Assembly (NCBI GenBank): GCA_002686085.1
Contig: NZAC01000038.1
Location: 1-64,000 of the forward strand
Source of the DNA: Roseibacillus sp.
Lineage (GTDB): Bacteria; Verrucomicrobiota; Verrucomicrobiia; Verrucomicrobiales; Akkermansiaceae
Length of the DNA: 64,000 nt
Direction of reading: 5' to 3'
In this document: piece by piece, positions 46,035-54,634 of the stretch
Numbering within the stretch: position 1 is the stretch's first letter
How the letters are laid out: each line of letters starts with the position of its first letter
Position numbers and translations under genes: made by a program
Notes under the pieces: model-generated
What the model was told of the DNA's origin: nothing
Seen by the model: the letters and a program-made list of their open reading frames with translations, nothing else
Database searches by the model: none

Positions 46035-47266
46035 TCCGCACTCTCCCCTCCCACGGCTGAATCACCTTCGCTGCTAATCGCCGCGGGTTCCTCATCGACA
46101 CGAGTATTCTGAATCAGAGGACTAGGCGGCGTGGTAACCACTGTCGAACCCTCTGGAATCTCTCCTTCTTCATCGCCACCACGAACAATCACATGAGAGG
46201 CTTCGGTCCGTAGAATCGTCGCCGGGCGAATATCCAGACGGCCATTTTTGACGAGTAACACCTTATCCCCATCAACCACCCCTGATCGAGGGATTCTTAC
46301 GGCATCGGGAATCGTTTTCCCCATAATGGAAGCTTGGACAAACATTCCAAGGGGGGGGACACGCTTGCCATTCTTACCAAACTCCGCCACCACATTTATG
46401 GAGCGAGTCGACCTCTCTACGATTTCTTCGGATCGGATAATCTCACCAGCCCACTTGGCCGTTTCACCCCCAATTTCTCCAGTGATTACCACACTACCCC
46501 TCGGCGTTCCTTTCTCTCTCTCCAGATAACCATAATCCTCTAGAGAAAGTGGAAGGCGAATTTCCACAGGGCCAAGCGACACCAGTTCAACAATTAGTGC
46601 CCCCGGACTCACTGTAGCACCAACATCAACATAAGCCCTCTCAATCCGGCAGTCATAAGGCACTCTAATCTCTGTTCTCTTTAGATCCTGAAGAGCAGTC
46701 TCAACCCCCGCCTCTGCAGCCTTGATTTTAGCTTCCGCACTCCTGATCTGCGGAACCCGTCTCACAAGCTCGGTAGGTTCCTGTCCCTTCCGGATCTTGT
46801 CCCAGTCGCGCATACCCTGAGTCCGCTTTACCTCTTCCATTGTAAGGGCCAGCTTGGCCTCAGCCAGAGTAGCCCGGGCGGCCGCGACTGCGGCTTCGTA
46901 ATCTCCCTTCTCTATCTGCAGAATGAGTTCTCCCTCCTTTTCGCCAGTCGGACCTTCGAAGGTGTTACCAGCACGGAACCGGTCACTCACATAGGCCAGT
47001 TTGCCTCCTACTTCGGCCACCAGCTTAGTCCGGTGGCGCGGCCTGACCTCCCCCTGCGATTTCAACTGAATTTGGATGCCAGCAACTACTGCAGCCTCTG
47101 TGACCACTGTCACAATCTTCTCCTCTGGCTCCGCTGTAGATGCCTTTGGCCCATTCATGATAAGAAATCTCATCACACCAACACCACTTGCGAGTATAGC
47201 GATGCATAGCACTCCCCAGACACAACTTCGGAGCAACTGCGAATTGGACTTAACGATTTTGTTCAT
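46031..47266 (-). CDS. RND periplasmic adaptor (membrane fusion protein)
   Basis: A 411-residue adaptor linking the RND pump to an outer-membrane channel. Start 47266 (MNKIVKSNSQLLRS) is chosen because the longer ATG at 47305 overlaps the upstream OMF gene. A single N-terminal transmembrane anchor (VWGVLCIAILASGVGVMRFLI) is followed by a barrel-sandwich/lipoyl-like region (LKSQGEVRPRHRTKLVAEVGGKLAYV), an alpha-hairpin (about 120-180) and beta-barrel domains (FVQASIMGKTIPDAVRIPRSGVVDGDKVLLVKNG). The C-terminal tail is acidic. It overlaps the RND gene by 4 bases. Confidence 0.93.
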   Translation of the reverse strand: MNKIVKSNSQLLRSCVWGVLCIAILASGVGVMRFLIMNGPKASTAEPEEKIVTVVTEAAVVAGIQIQLKSQGEVRPRHRTKLVAEVGGKLAYVSDRFRAGNTFEGPTGEKEGELILQIEKGDYEAAVAAARATLAEAKLALTMEEVKRTQGMRDWDKIRKGQEPTELVRRVPQIRSAEAKIKAAEAGVETALQDLKRTEIRVPYDCRIERAYVDVGATVSPGALIVELVSLGPVEIRLPLSLEDYGYLEREKGTPRGSVVITGEIGGETAKWAGEIIRSEEIVERSTRSINVVAEFGKNGKRVPPLGMFVQASIMGKTIPDAVRIPRSGVVDGDKVLLVKNGRLDIRPATILRTEASHVIVRGGDEEGEIPEGSTVVTTPPSPLIQNTRVDEEPAAISSEGDSAVGGESAE

Positions 47267-47270
47267 TGTT

Positions 47271-48692
47271 TTATCGTGCAGCACGGCGCTGAAAGTCTCC
47301 CCCAAGGGCGAGGTGGAGGTTAATCCGGTTTTCCAGCCTTAATCTCCGTAAAGTCACCAGCTGAAAAGCCGTTTGCACCTGCCGATCCTGTGCTGCAAGA
47401 AGAGTCAGGGCGTCGACAGCTCCATCCGCGAAATCAAGGATGGAAGCTTCAGCTGCCTGCCTCGCGGAGCGAGCCGAACTCCTAACCGCCAGCTCTCTTG
47501 CTGCATAAAACTGCTCTGCCACCAGCGCTTGTTCAACCTCGGCGAATGCTCTCAGAATAGTGCCTTGTAACTCCCGCAAAGCGATCGTTTCGTCATGACC
47601 CGCGATCTTCTCCTCCTCCCTCAGCCGCCCTCCGGCTACCAGAGGCTGAACCACCCTGCCCGCGACAGACCAAATTCCAAAACCACTATCAAGAACATCC
47701 TCCAGCGCGCCAGTGCTCGTTCCCGCGCGGCCTGTTAGCGAGAAACTCGGAAAGCGCGCAGCCCTGGCCGCACTTCTCCGACTTCCTGCAGCGACGTATC
47801 TCTGCTCAGCTGCAACGATATCCGGCCGACGCTCAAGAAGCTCAGAAGGCAATCCAGGCGGAGGGAGAGCTGGCGCCACAGGGAGCCCTGCAGGCTCAAC
47901 CACCATGCCGTCCGGAAAACGACCAACAAGAAGCTCTATCTGCCTCCGGGCACGAGCTCTATCTGCCTGCCATCGGGCCAGCGATGCGCGAGCACTGGCC
48001 AGATCTGTTTCGGCGAGGCGCAACTGAGAAGCGAGCCCACCCTCCAATGCTGCCGCGAAACGTTCCTGAATCGAAGCCACCGTTTTCACCCGCACGTCGA
48101 TCGCGGCCTCCGCGAGCACAATTTGTTCCCCCGCTTCTCCTAAGGCGAACCAAGCCTTTGCCAACTGCCCCGCAAGAGAGGCTCGTGCCGCCCTGTAATC
48201 CTGGACCTGTGCGAGACTCTCCACGACCGCAGCACGCTGCGAAGCCCGCACCCTTCCCCACAAGTCTGGCTCCCATGTAACATCCAGAGAGGCGCCGTAG
48301 GACTCAGCTGTGTTACTTCCAAGTTTGATTGGAAAACCCGGAAACCTTTGCTTCTGCTGAAGAGTATTAATTTGACCGGACAACTGGGGCTTTTTCCCTG
48401 CCCCTGCAAGTCTGGCTACAGCCTCAGCCCTGCGCACCCTCTCAGCTGTGGCCTTTAAATCAGGGTTTTGATTCATAGCCTCCTCCACAAGTCTAATGAG
48501 CTGAGGATCCTTGAATCTGGCGATCCACTCCTGATCTACACCAAGACTTGGGGCCTGATCAGTAGACCACGTGGAAGGGAGCCCATTGGCTAGCGGGCCT
48601 GTGGAACGACTCGCGGTCCACGGGGAGCACCCGCTTACCACGAGAACCCATCCAACCAAAACCCCCGTAGTTTTGCCAACGCGGACCCTCAT
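47271..48692 (-). CDS. Outer-membrane efflux lipoprotein (NodT/OprM-like)
   Basis: TolC-like channel, 473 residues, of the NodT/OprM family. The lipobox VVSGC (Cys22) shows a lipid-anchored form. The N-terminal part (LIRLVEEAMNQNPDLKATAERVRRAEA) and LERRPDIVAAEQRYVAA are the family's repeated helical barrel signatures. It lies between the tetR and adaptor genes: its GTG/ATG start overlaps tetR's stop by 4 bases, and its stop is 4 bases from the adaptor start. It completes the tripartite pump. Confidence 0.94.
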   Translation of the reverse strand: MRVRVGKTTGVLVGWVLVVSGCSPWTASRSTGPLANGLPSTWSTDQAPSLGVDQEWIARFKDPQLIRLVEEAMNQNPDLKATAERVRRAEAVARLAGAGKKPQLSGQINTLQQKQRFPGFPIKLGSNTAESYGASLDVTWEPDLWGRVRASQRAAVVESLAQVQDYRAARASLAGQLAKAWFALGEAGEQIVLAEAAIDVRVKTVASIQERFAAALEGGLASQLRLAETDLASARASLARWQADRARARRQIELLVGRFPDGMVVEPAGLPVAPALPPPGLPSELLERRPDIVAAEQRYVAAGSRRSAARAARFPSFSLTGRAGTSTGALEDVLDSGFGIWSVAGRVVQPLVAGGRLREEEKIAGHDETIALRELQGTILRAFAEVEQALVAEQFYAARELAVRSSARSARQAAEASILDFADGAVDALTLLAAQDRQVQTAFQLVTLRRLRLENRINLHLALGGDFQRRAAR

Positions 48693-49357
48693 AGCTCTCG
48701 ACCCTCGAATTCGATTCCTGCCCTGCAGAAATCAATGATGTTACCCAAAAGAGTTTCAGTTGAAGGGTTTCCGGATCTTCCGTCCGACAACTGACGAAGA
48801 GTTTCGCCGTTGGTGAGTGTATGCGCCATCACTCCAAAGGAAAAATGCATCCTCCATAGGGCCGACTCCTCATCGAGTTGTGGAACTGCCCTTTGGAAAG
48901 CTGCCGCAAATCGACCTGCCATCACTGCAAAAAGTGAACGAGTTCCGATTGGAAGAGAATAGCCGCGCTCTCCTATCAATCGCCCCATAAATTTCTTGAA
49001 CAGGTCCTCCGACATTTCGCCACTCGCTATGTGCTGCAGCACAGGAGACAAGAATGCCTTGAGAATTTCTTCGACCGGAATCGGTGCCCCAGAAAACTGC
49101 TTCTCCAGTTTATCCAATTGACTTAGACGCTCCTCATTGACCGGAACTAGATGCCTTGTAACAACCGCATCAATCAGCTTCTCCTTCGAGCCAAAATGGT
49201 AATTTACCGCTGCCACATTGACCCCCGCTGCCCCAGTAATCTCCCGGAGCGAAACAACCTCAAAGCCTCGCTCGGCAAATAGAGCCTCTGCAGAGACCAG
49301 AATTCTCGCGCGCGTGGTGTGTTTCTCCTCGGCAAGGACCCTCATCGATTCAATCAT
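48689..49357 (-). CDS. TetR family transcriptional regulator (CecR/YbiH-like)
   Basis: A 222-residue repressor probably controlling the efflux operon it heads. The N-terminal HTH spans TRARILVSAEALFAERGFEVVSLREITGAAGVNVAAVNYHFGSKEKLIDAVV, the TetR signature. The C-terminal ligand domain has a YbiH-like arrangement (FKKFMGRLIGERGY). Its stop overlaps the OMF start by 4 bases. A palindrome immediately upstream, at 49363-49378, is a good operator candidate for autoregulation. The inducer is unknown. Confidence 0.92.
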   Translation of the reverse strand: MIESMRVLAEEKHTTRARILVSAEALFAERGFEVVSLREITGAAGVNVAAVNYHFGSKEKLIDAVVTRHLVPVNEERLSQLDKLEKQFSGAPIPVEEILKAFLSPVLQHIASGEMSEDLFKKFMGRLIGERGYSLPIGTRSLFAVMAGRFAAAFQRAVPQLDEESALWRMHFSFGVMAHTLTNGETLRQLSDGRSGNPSTETLLGNIIDFCRAGIEFEGREL

Positions 49358-49362
49358 ATGCT

Positions 49363-49378
49363 TAAAACGGGAGTTTTA
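49363..49378. promoter_or_regulatory. Palindromic operator candidate for the TetR regulator
   Basis: TAAAAC GGGA GTTTTA, a perfect 6-base inverted repeat with a 4-base centre, ends 6 bases upstream of the tetR start codon. TetR-family repressors commonly bind such 15-17 base palindromes. The position between the promoter region and start fits autorepression of the tetR-OMF-MFP-RND operon. Confidence 0.5.
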
Positions 49379-49554
49379 CCGGTCAACCTAAATTTATCCG
49401 GGAAGTTCTTGGAATATACAACACACTGATTGCGTGATTGTTAGAATCATCAATAAACGCGGACTTGCCGTCTCTCATTACTCCCCACAGGCTTTAAGAA
49501 TCCCCTCCCCCTAGAACAATCGCCACCTCATTCCAACTTCGTCACGGTGACTGC

Positions 49555-50391
49555 TTGGCAGGGATGCGAGAACTTGAGAGCGAAAGTGTAGATCTCGTAG
49601 TCACGTCTCCGCCGTATAATCTTGGCCTCAATTATCGTAGCTATGCCGATGATACCCCTCGTGATGCGTTCCTCGAATGGTGCACTAGCTGGTCCGTTGA
49701 AGTTCTGAGGATCCTACGCCCAACAGGATCGTTTTTTCTCAACCTCGGCGGATCCCCCAGCAATCCTCTTTTGCCTCATCAACTCCTTCTTGCCTTAACC
49801 CATCCGGACCTCTTCAAGCTACAGAACACCTTCCATTGGATCAAATCAATCTCGCTTGAAACCCGTGACAAGAAAACCATCAGCGCAGGTCACTTTAAAC
49901 CAATTAACTCAAAAAGGTATGTCAATGACTGCCATGAATTCGTATTCCACCTGACCAAAAGCGGCTCGACCCCTATCGACCGTCGCTCAGCCGGAGTTCC
50001 CTATGCCGACAAATCGAATATCAAGCGCTGGAAGCACACCGGAGGATCCGACAGAAGATGTCGGGGAAACACATGGTTTATTCCATACGACACAATTCGC
50101 TCACGGAAAGATCAACGCCCACACCCTGCATCCTACCCGCCCGCACTCGTCGAGCAATGCATCCGACTACACGGAAAAGGCACGAGCACGGTCCTTCTGG
50201 ACCCGTTTCTCGGCATTGGATCCTCAGCGGTCGCAGCAAAAACCATGGAGATCCGGACCTGTATCGGTTTTGAGGTAGATGAAGAATACCTCAAGATCGC
50301 CAAGGAACGAATCGAAACCGCCAAAGCCAAGGAGTCTACCGACAACACTGTGGATAGCCCACCACTTGCCGACCCCGAACTCCCTCTTTAA
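49555..50391 (+). CDS. DNA methyltransferase (beta-class, probably m4C or m6A), orphan
   Basis: A SAM-dependent amino-methyltransferase with motif order IV then I, i.e. the beta class. The N-terminal catalytic motif is TSPPYNLG and the C-terminal SAM site is DPFLGIGSS. SPPY is common in N4-cytosine enzymes but also in some N6-adenine ones, so the base is undecided. The target-recognition region is the middle (about 100-200). Family-like sequence (LRHGDCLAGM) begins before the first usual start codon, a TTG at 49555. The frame is open upstream to a TAA at 49495 with no ATG, GTG or TTG. ATG 49564 is the other option. No restriction enzyme gene is adjacent. Confidence 0.8.
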   Translation: MAGMRELESESVDLVVTSPPYNLGLNYRSYADDTPRDAFLEWCTSWSVEVLRILRPTGSFFLNLGGSPSNPLLPHQLLLALTHPDLFKLQNTFHWIKSISLETRDKKTISAGHFKPINSKRYVNDCHEFVFHLTKSGSTPIDRRSAGVPYADKSNIKRWKHTGGSDRRCRGNTWFIPYDTIRSRKDQRPHPASYPPALVEQCIRLHGKGTSTVLLDPFLGIGSSAVAAKTMEIRTCIGFEVDEEYLKIAKERIETAKAKESTDNTVDSPPLADPELPL

Positions 50392-50408
50392 CTATCGAAG
50401 TAACTTCC

Positions 50409-51173
50409 ATGAACCAGAAAATTACAGAGGAATTCGTCAAGGTTGAGTCAATTTTCGTACGACATCGAAATACTCTTATGATCAAGGGGTGCTTCACCTC
50501 GATTTACACCGACTATTACCTTCACCTGATGCAGCACGCCTTACGATATACTGAGGAACTGGATAGTAAGTTGAAGGATGCCATGGCGATGCTCATCCTT
50601 CATCTCGTAGCTCGTCCTTGGGCTGAAACGATAGCCTGGACCGCGAGCATACGCGCCCCTCGGGTGAATCTTTTTGTCACAGGGTCATCGATTAACGAGC
50701 AAATCACCGGAAGGTGCTTCACCGAAGATGTAAAAGAACCCCCTCATAATATTTTCTACTCACAAACAACCGTAGCAAACAAGGAGCCCCGCATGAGCTC
50801 TCTCGAAGTGGAGACCAGTGATCCCCTTGAGTGGGTCGAAAAGCTCTATGAACGCTCGGAGCAAAGGCCGGGGAGAATTTTTCGATTACCTGACGAGAAC
50901 TATATACTCCTGGCAGCACAACCAGATTTCGACGAAGACTGGTTTCATTCCCTTGACGCTCAGGATGCAGCAAATATCGAGCAGGCAGAGGAGACGAAGA
51001 CTCTTGAGACAAGAAGGTTCCGCTGGAACTGCGGATGTAATCTTGATCGAATCCTACCGATTCTTGGAGGTTGGCGAGAAAAACCAGACGACCTATTCAA
51101 GGGTGAAACCGCGATCTCCATTCAATGCCCGCGATGCGGAGCAAAATTTTCGGTTACGCGGGACATGATTTGA
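50409..51173 (+). CDS. hslO: Hsp33-like redox-regulated chaperone
   Basis: A 254-residue protein recognised as Hsp33-like by its C-terminal zinc motif CGC-x29-CPRC (Cys208, 210, 240, 243). This fits the Hsp33 pattern CxC-x27-32-CxxC. The pattern in RFRWNCGCNLDRIL and GETAISIQCPRCGAKF is like the family. The N-terminal region (WAETIAWTASIRAPRVNLFVTG, then GRCFTEDV) fits the chaperone domain. Hsp33 is activated by oxidation of these cysteines. Sequence outside the zinc site is divergent, so the assignment rests mainly on the cysteine spacing. It starts 17 bases after the methyltransferase gene. Confidence 0.75.
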   Translation: MNQKITEEFVKVESIFVRHRNTLMIKGCFTSIYTDYYLHLMQHALRYTEELDSKLKDAMAMLILHLVARPWAETIAWTASIRAPRVNLFVTGSSINEQITGRCFTEDVKEPPHNIFYSQTTVANKEPRMSSLEVETSDPLEWVEKLYERSEQRPGRIFRLPDENYILLAAQPDFDEDWFHSLDAQDAANIEQAEETKTLETRRFRWNCGCNLDRILPILGGWREKPDDLFKGETAISIQCPRCGAKFSVTRDMI

Positions 51174-51204
51174 CTTCCGACTCTACTGACCTTTCGATCA
51201 GCGA

Positions 51205-52350
51205 ATGTCTATGTTTGACGTCATGCCCGCACGAAGGGGTAGCGGCTCTCTGAAGTGGGACCAGCGGCCAGAACTTCGTCCCTTTTGGGTGGCCGACATG
51301 GATTTTCATTCGCCTCCAGAAGTCATTGAGGCACTTAAGAAACGCGTCGAACATGGAGTTTTTGGTTATGCGGTGCCCCATGATGGACTTATTGAGTCGA
51401 TTCTCGATTACCTGCGAAAGCGACATGAAGTATCAAGCTCACCTGACGAAATAGTACACCTTGGAGGCCTCGTGCCTGCATTATCCTTAGCGTGTAGGGC
51501 ATTTGCAGGAGAAGACGAATCCGTCCTCACTTGTACCCCCATCTACCCTCCATTTCTACACGTTCACCGAGACGCAAACCTCAGCTTGACTACTGTTCCA
51601 TACATCATGTCTGAGGGGACATGGACATTCGACTGGGCAGGTCTTGAACAAGCTGTAACCCCAAGCACTAAGATCTTTCTCCTCAGTAACCCTCAGAATC
51701 CCCTCGCCCGAGTCTTCTTAGAAGAAGAAATACGCCAACTGGCAGCATTTTGTGAGCGTCACAACCTGATCCTTGTTTCAGACGAAATCCATTGTGATCT
51801 CATCCTCGACGAGGCCCGGACGCCCCACTTTACCGCTTTGCGCCTGCCTGAATCCTATACGGATAGAACCATAACCCTTCTGTCGCCAAGTAAAACCTTC
51901 AACATCGCAGGAATGGGCTACGCCTACGCGGTCATCCCAGACCAAAAACTCAGGAAGCGGTTTCTTGCAGCACAGGGCCACACGCTTGCTGAAATTAACT
52001 GCCTTGGTTACTACTCGGCAGAGGCTGCCTACCGCTATGGGGAACCGTGGCGACTGGAGCTCCTTTCTTACCTTCGTAGCAATCGCGATCTTGTCACCGA
52101 ATTTTGTCGCGAAGAAATAGGATCAATCACTATCCCAGATATTGAGGCCACCTACCTGGCGTGGTTGAACTTTCAACAAACTACCATTTCTCATCCGGCT
52201 TCTTTCCTCGAAAAAGAAGCCCAGATCTTTCTCTCGGACGGCCGTTATTTCGGCGCAGAGGGACATGTCAGACTCAACTTCGGATGCAGTCGATCCCACT
52301 TGGAAGAGGCGATCTCAGGAATCAGGCAAGCAATAGAGAAAGGGGCCTAG
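51205..52350 (+). CDS. PatB/MalY-type PLP enzyme (cystathionine beta-lyase-like)
   Basis: A fold-type I aminotransferase-like enzyme of the MalY/PatB subfamily, probably a C-S lyase. The start MSMFDVMPARRGSGSLKWD and FWVADMDFHSPPEVIEAL are characteristic. PLP-binding residues are in LSNPQNPLARVF and VSDEIHCDLIL. The Schiff-base Lys is in SPSKTFNIAG. The C-terminal domain ends HVRLNFGCSRSHLEEAI. Length 381, normal. It could alternatively serve as an aminotransferase. It converges with the GNAT gene with only 4 bases between the stops. Confidence 0.9.
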   Translation: MSMFDVMPARRGSGSLKWDQRPELRPFWVADMDFHSPPEVIEALKKRVEHGVFGYAVPHDGLIESILDYLRKRHEVSSSPDEIVHLGGLVPALSLACRAFAGEDESVLTCTPIYPPFLHVHRDANLSLTTVPYIMSEGTWTFDWAGLEQAVTPSTKIFLLSNPQNPLARVFLEEEIRQLAAFCERHNLILVSDEIHCDLILDEARTPHFTALRLPESYTDRTITLLSPSKTFNIAGMGYAYAVIPDQKLRKRFLAAQGHTLAEINCLGYYSAEAAYRYGEPWRLELLSYLRSNRDLVTEFCREEIGSITIPDIEATYLAWLNFQQTTISHPASFLEKEAQIFLSDGRYFGAEGHVRLNFGCSRSHLEEAISGIRQAIEKGA

Positions 52351-52354
52351 GGCC

Positions 52355-52789
52355 TCACTCATCCCCATTATTTTTAAAGCACTTTGACATTCGTAAATGC
52401 TTGATCCCCGCCTCAACAAATGGGGACCCCGCAACCTCAAACCCCTTTCCCTCGTAAAACCCTACCGCATTGACCTGAGCGTGCAAAAACACCTCTGGCA
52501 ACTGCGACGCTCTAGCGACGGCAAGCAACCGCGTGAGTAACTTACCCCCCACTCCTCTGCCGCGAAACTTCTTCAGCACGGATAGTCTGCCGATTTTTCC
52601 ACAAGGAGCGAGTCGCCCAGTCCCAATCACCTTGCCATCTCCGGCTCGGACAACGACGTGCTGACACCGCTCGTCAAGTCCATCCCAATTGATATTATTT
52701 GGGACTCCCTGCTCTTCGCCAAAAACCCGGTCCCGAACTGACCGAATTTCGTCCTCTTCTTCAGCGAAATCTACGAGACTTACTTTCAC
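52355..52789 (-). CDS. GNAT family N-acetyltransferase
   Basis: A 144-residue GNAT protein starting at GTG 52789, with GGAG a few bases upstream. It resembles the ElaA/YjcF type: VRDRVFGEEQGVPNNINWDGLDE (residues ~18-40), VIGTGRLAPCGKIGRLSVLKKFRGRGVGGKLL with the acetyl-CoA pyrophosphate loop R/Q-x-x-G-x-G/A, and LHAQVNAVGFYEGKGFEVAGSPFVEAGIKHLRM. The substrate is unknown. It is convergent with the PatB-type gene. Confidence 0.88.
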   Translation of the reverse strand: MKVSLVDFAEEEDEIRSVRDRVFGEEQGVPNNINWDGLDERCQHVVVRAGDGKVIGTGRLAPCGKIGRLSVLKKFRGRGVGGKLLTRLLAVARASQLPEVFLHAQVNAVGFYEGKGFEVAGSPFVEAGIKHLRMSKCFKNNGDE

Positions 52790-52922
52790 TCACTCCACCC
52801 TTGCCGGGGACGCTCTACTCGTCAATCGATGACTCGTGGTTTCCGCCCCACGTCGCCTCATAGAGCAAACTTGCCAGCACTCCCTTCTTGCCCCGTGCGG
52901 GCGCCTGACTCATTCTTGGGGC

Positions 52923-53606
52923 GTGAGATTAATTCTCCTCCTCGCTTGTATTCTACCTGGGACCGCCTTTGTTGCGAGGGCTGATGACCATGTGGTCCTG
53001 TGTGGAGGGCCAGCGCTCCGTCAATGGGAGGACCTGAGAAGGGAACATGAGCAACACGACCGCTGGTGGGCCAATTTCATCAGGGCCTCAACCCTGCGCA
53101 TGTCCCAGATTCGTCTCGAACATGGAGAAGGTGCCACCCTGGTTTGGATTGTCTACCGCCGCGGCTACCTGAACCGCGGTAATGCCGACAATAAACCCTA
53201 CTTGGATTGGATTGAGGCCCTCGCTAAAAAAAGGAACTGTGAGTTAATCTGGATTGAGAATGGAGAGCAGGCAATCAAAGCCATTAACGCGCGCTCACCG
53301 CGATCCATTCGGACATTTGATTTCTTTGGACACTCTAATCGCCATGCTTTCCTCTTGGATTACGGAAGTGATATAATGGCAATTTCAAAGGCGTGGATTC
53401 ACGAGAAGGATCTCGCCAAAATAAAAAGAAACGTATTTCACCGCGAGGCACGATGCCAGAGCTACGGGTGTCACACCGGGGAAAGCATGAGCCGCTCATG
53501 GCGGCTTCAGATTGGAAACACCCTGATCGGGGCAATCGGAAAAACCGACTATAGCGGGATTGGCCAAGGCATAATGCCCACAGTGTCTGGGTCATGGATT
53601 CGTTGA
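52923..53606 (+). CDS. Secreted protein with caspase-like His/Cys pattern, unknown function
   Basis: A 227-residue protein starting at GTG 52923, which gives a clear signal peptide (VRLILLLACILPGTAFVARA, then DD). An alternative GTG lies at 52836. The mature protein shows a hydrophobic beta strand followed by FDFFGHSNRHAFLLDYGS and later CQSYGCHTGESMSRSW. A His after one strand and a Cys after the next (GHSN..., YGCHTG) is the arrangement of clan CD (caspase-like) proteases. This is pattern-based inference, and no family match is claimed. The gene lies between the GNAT (minus) and bioB. Confidence 0.55.
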   Translation: MRLILLLACILPGTAFVARADDHVVLCGGPALRQWEDLRREHEQHDRWWANFIRASTLRMSQIRLEHGEGATLVWIVYRRGYLNRGNADNKPYLDWIEALAKKRNCELIWIENGEQAIKAINARSPRSIRTFDFFGHSNRHAFLLDYGSDIMAISKAWIHEKDLAKIKRNVFHREARCQSYGCHTGESMSRSWRLQIGNTLIGAIGKTDYSGIGQGIMPTVSGSWIR

Positions 53607-53624
53607 ACGACTATTGAGATTCAC

Positions 53625-54620
53625 ATGCTCTACTCTGAATTAGAAAAACTCTATAATCTGCCTTTTTTCGAACTCCTCCAGAAAGCAAGGAGGATTCACG
53701 AAGAGCACTGGACCGATTCAAGTGTACAGCTGTGCACGCTTCTCTCGATTAAAACAGGCGGTTGTTCTGAGGACTGCTCATACTGTGCTCAATCAGCCCG
53801 ATACAGCTCCGGCGTAGCTGCAGAGCGGCTCATGGAGAAGAACGATGTCCTCGATCGAGCCCGTGCTGCTAAATCTCACGGCTCCACTCGATTTTGCATG
53901 GGCGCGGCGTGGCGCGGAGTCCGCTCTGGCACGAAACGCTTTGAGTCCGTGCTGGAAATTGTTCGTGAAGTAGCTGCGCTCAATATGGAGGTATGCGTTA
54001 CTCTCGGAGAATTGGGAGCAGAAGAGGCCTCAGCCCTGAAAGAAGCAGGAGTAACAGCCTACAACCATAATATTGATACCTCCCCAGAACATTATCCCAA
54101 CGTTGTAAGCACACATACATTTCAGGACCGCCTTAAGACGATTCGAAATGTACAAGATGCTGGGATGTCAGTCTGCTGTGGAGGCATTTTGGGTCTGGGA
54201 GAGACCGTAAAGGATCGGCTCAAAATGCTAGAAGTCATATCTGAATTCAATCCACCACCTGAGAGCATACCCATCAATTCTCTCATGCCAATGCCCGGCA
54301 CTCCGCTTTCAGACAACAAGTCCGTAGATGCTTTCGACGTTGCTCGCCTCATAGCATTAGCACGCATCTCGGTCCCAGTGGCGCGAGTCAGATTGTCCGC
54401 AGGGCGCACTCGCCTTTCCGATGAAGCGCAAGCGTTATGCTTCTTCGCTGGCGCCAATTCTATATTCTATGGAGACAAACTTCTCACCGCTGCTAACCCC
54501 GCCGTGGAGAATGATCTAGCACTTCTCGGAAAGTTGGGATTGGAAGCAAAGGCCTCTGATCGTACCAGCCCTCCCCCATGCTCCAGCCCGGAGCGGCCTC
54601 TTTCTCCTTCGGCCGAATAA
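53625..54620 (+). CDS. bioB: Biotin synthase
   Basis: Radical-SAM enzyme inserting sulfur into dethiobiotin. The 4Fe-4S cysteines are in GGCSEDCSYCAQS (Cys47, 51, 54). Other motifs: RFCMGAAWRG, VCVTLGELG, AYNHNIDTSPEHY, GGILGLGE, NSLMPMPGTPL and GRTRL...CFFAGANSIFYGDKLLT, which match BioB and its 2Fe-2S site. Length 331. It stands without the other biotin genes (bioA, bioD, bioF), so biotin synthesis must be encoded partly elsewhere. Confidence 0.96.
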   Translation: MLYSELEKLYNLPFFELLQKARRIHEEHWTDSSVQLCTLLSIKTGGCSEDCSYCAQSARYSSGVAAERLMEKNDVLDRARAAKSHGSTRFCMGAAWRGVRSGTKRFESVLEIVREVAALNMEVCVTLGELGAEEASALKEAGVTAYNHNIDTSPEHYPNVVSTHTFQDRLKTIRNVQDAGMSVCCGGILGLGETVKDRLKMLEVISEFNPPPESIPINSLMPMPGTPLSDNKSVDAFDVARLIALARISVPVARVRLSAGRTRLSDEAQALCFFAGANSIFYGDKLLTAANPAVENDLALLGKLGLEAKASDRTSPPPCSSPERPLSPSAE

Positions 54621-54634
54621 TACGGCATGCGTTC

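Noticed and set aside
49495-49554. Frameshifted upstream exon for the methyltransferase
   Set aside because: No ATG-led ORF in another frame joins it convincingly; one short GTG-led frame ends at 49511 and does not resemble the family.
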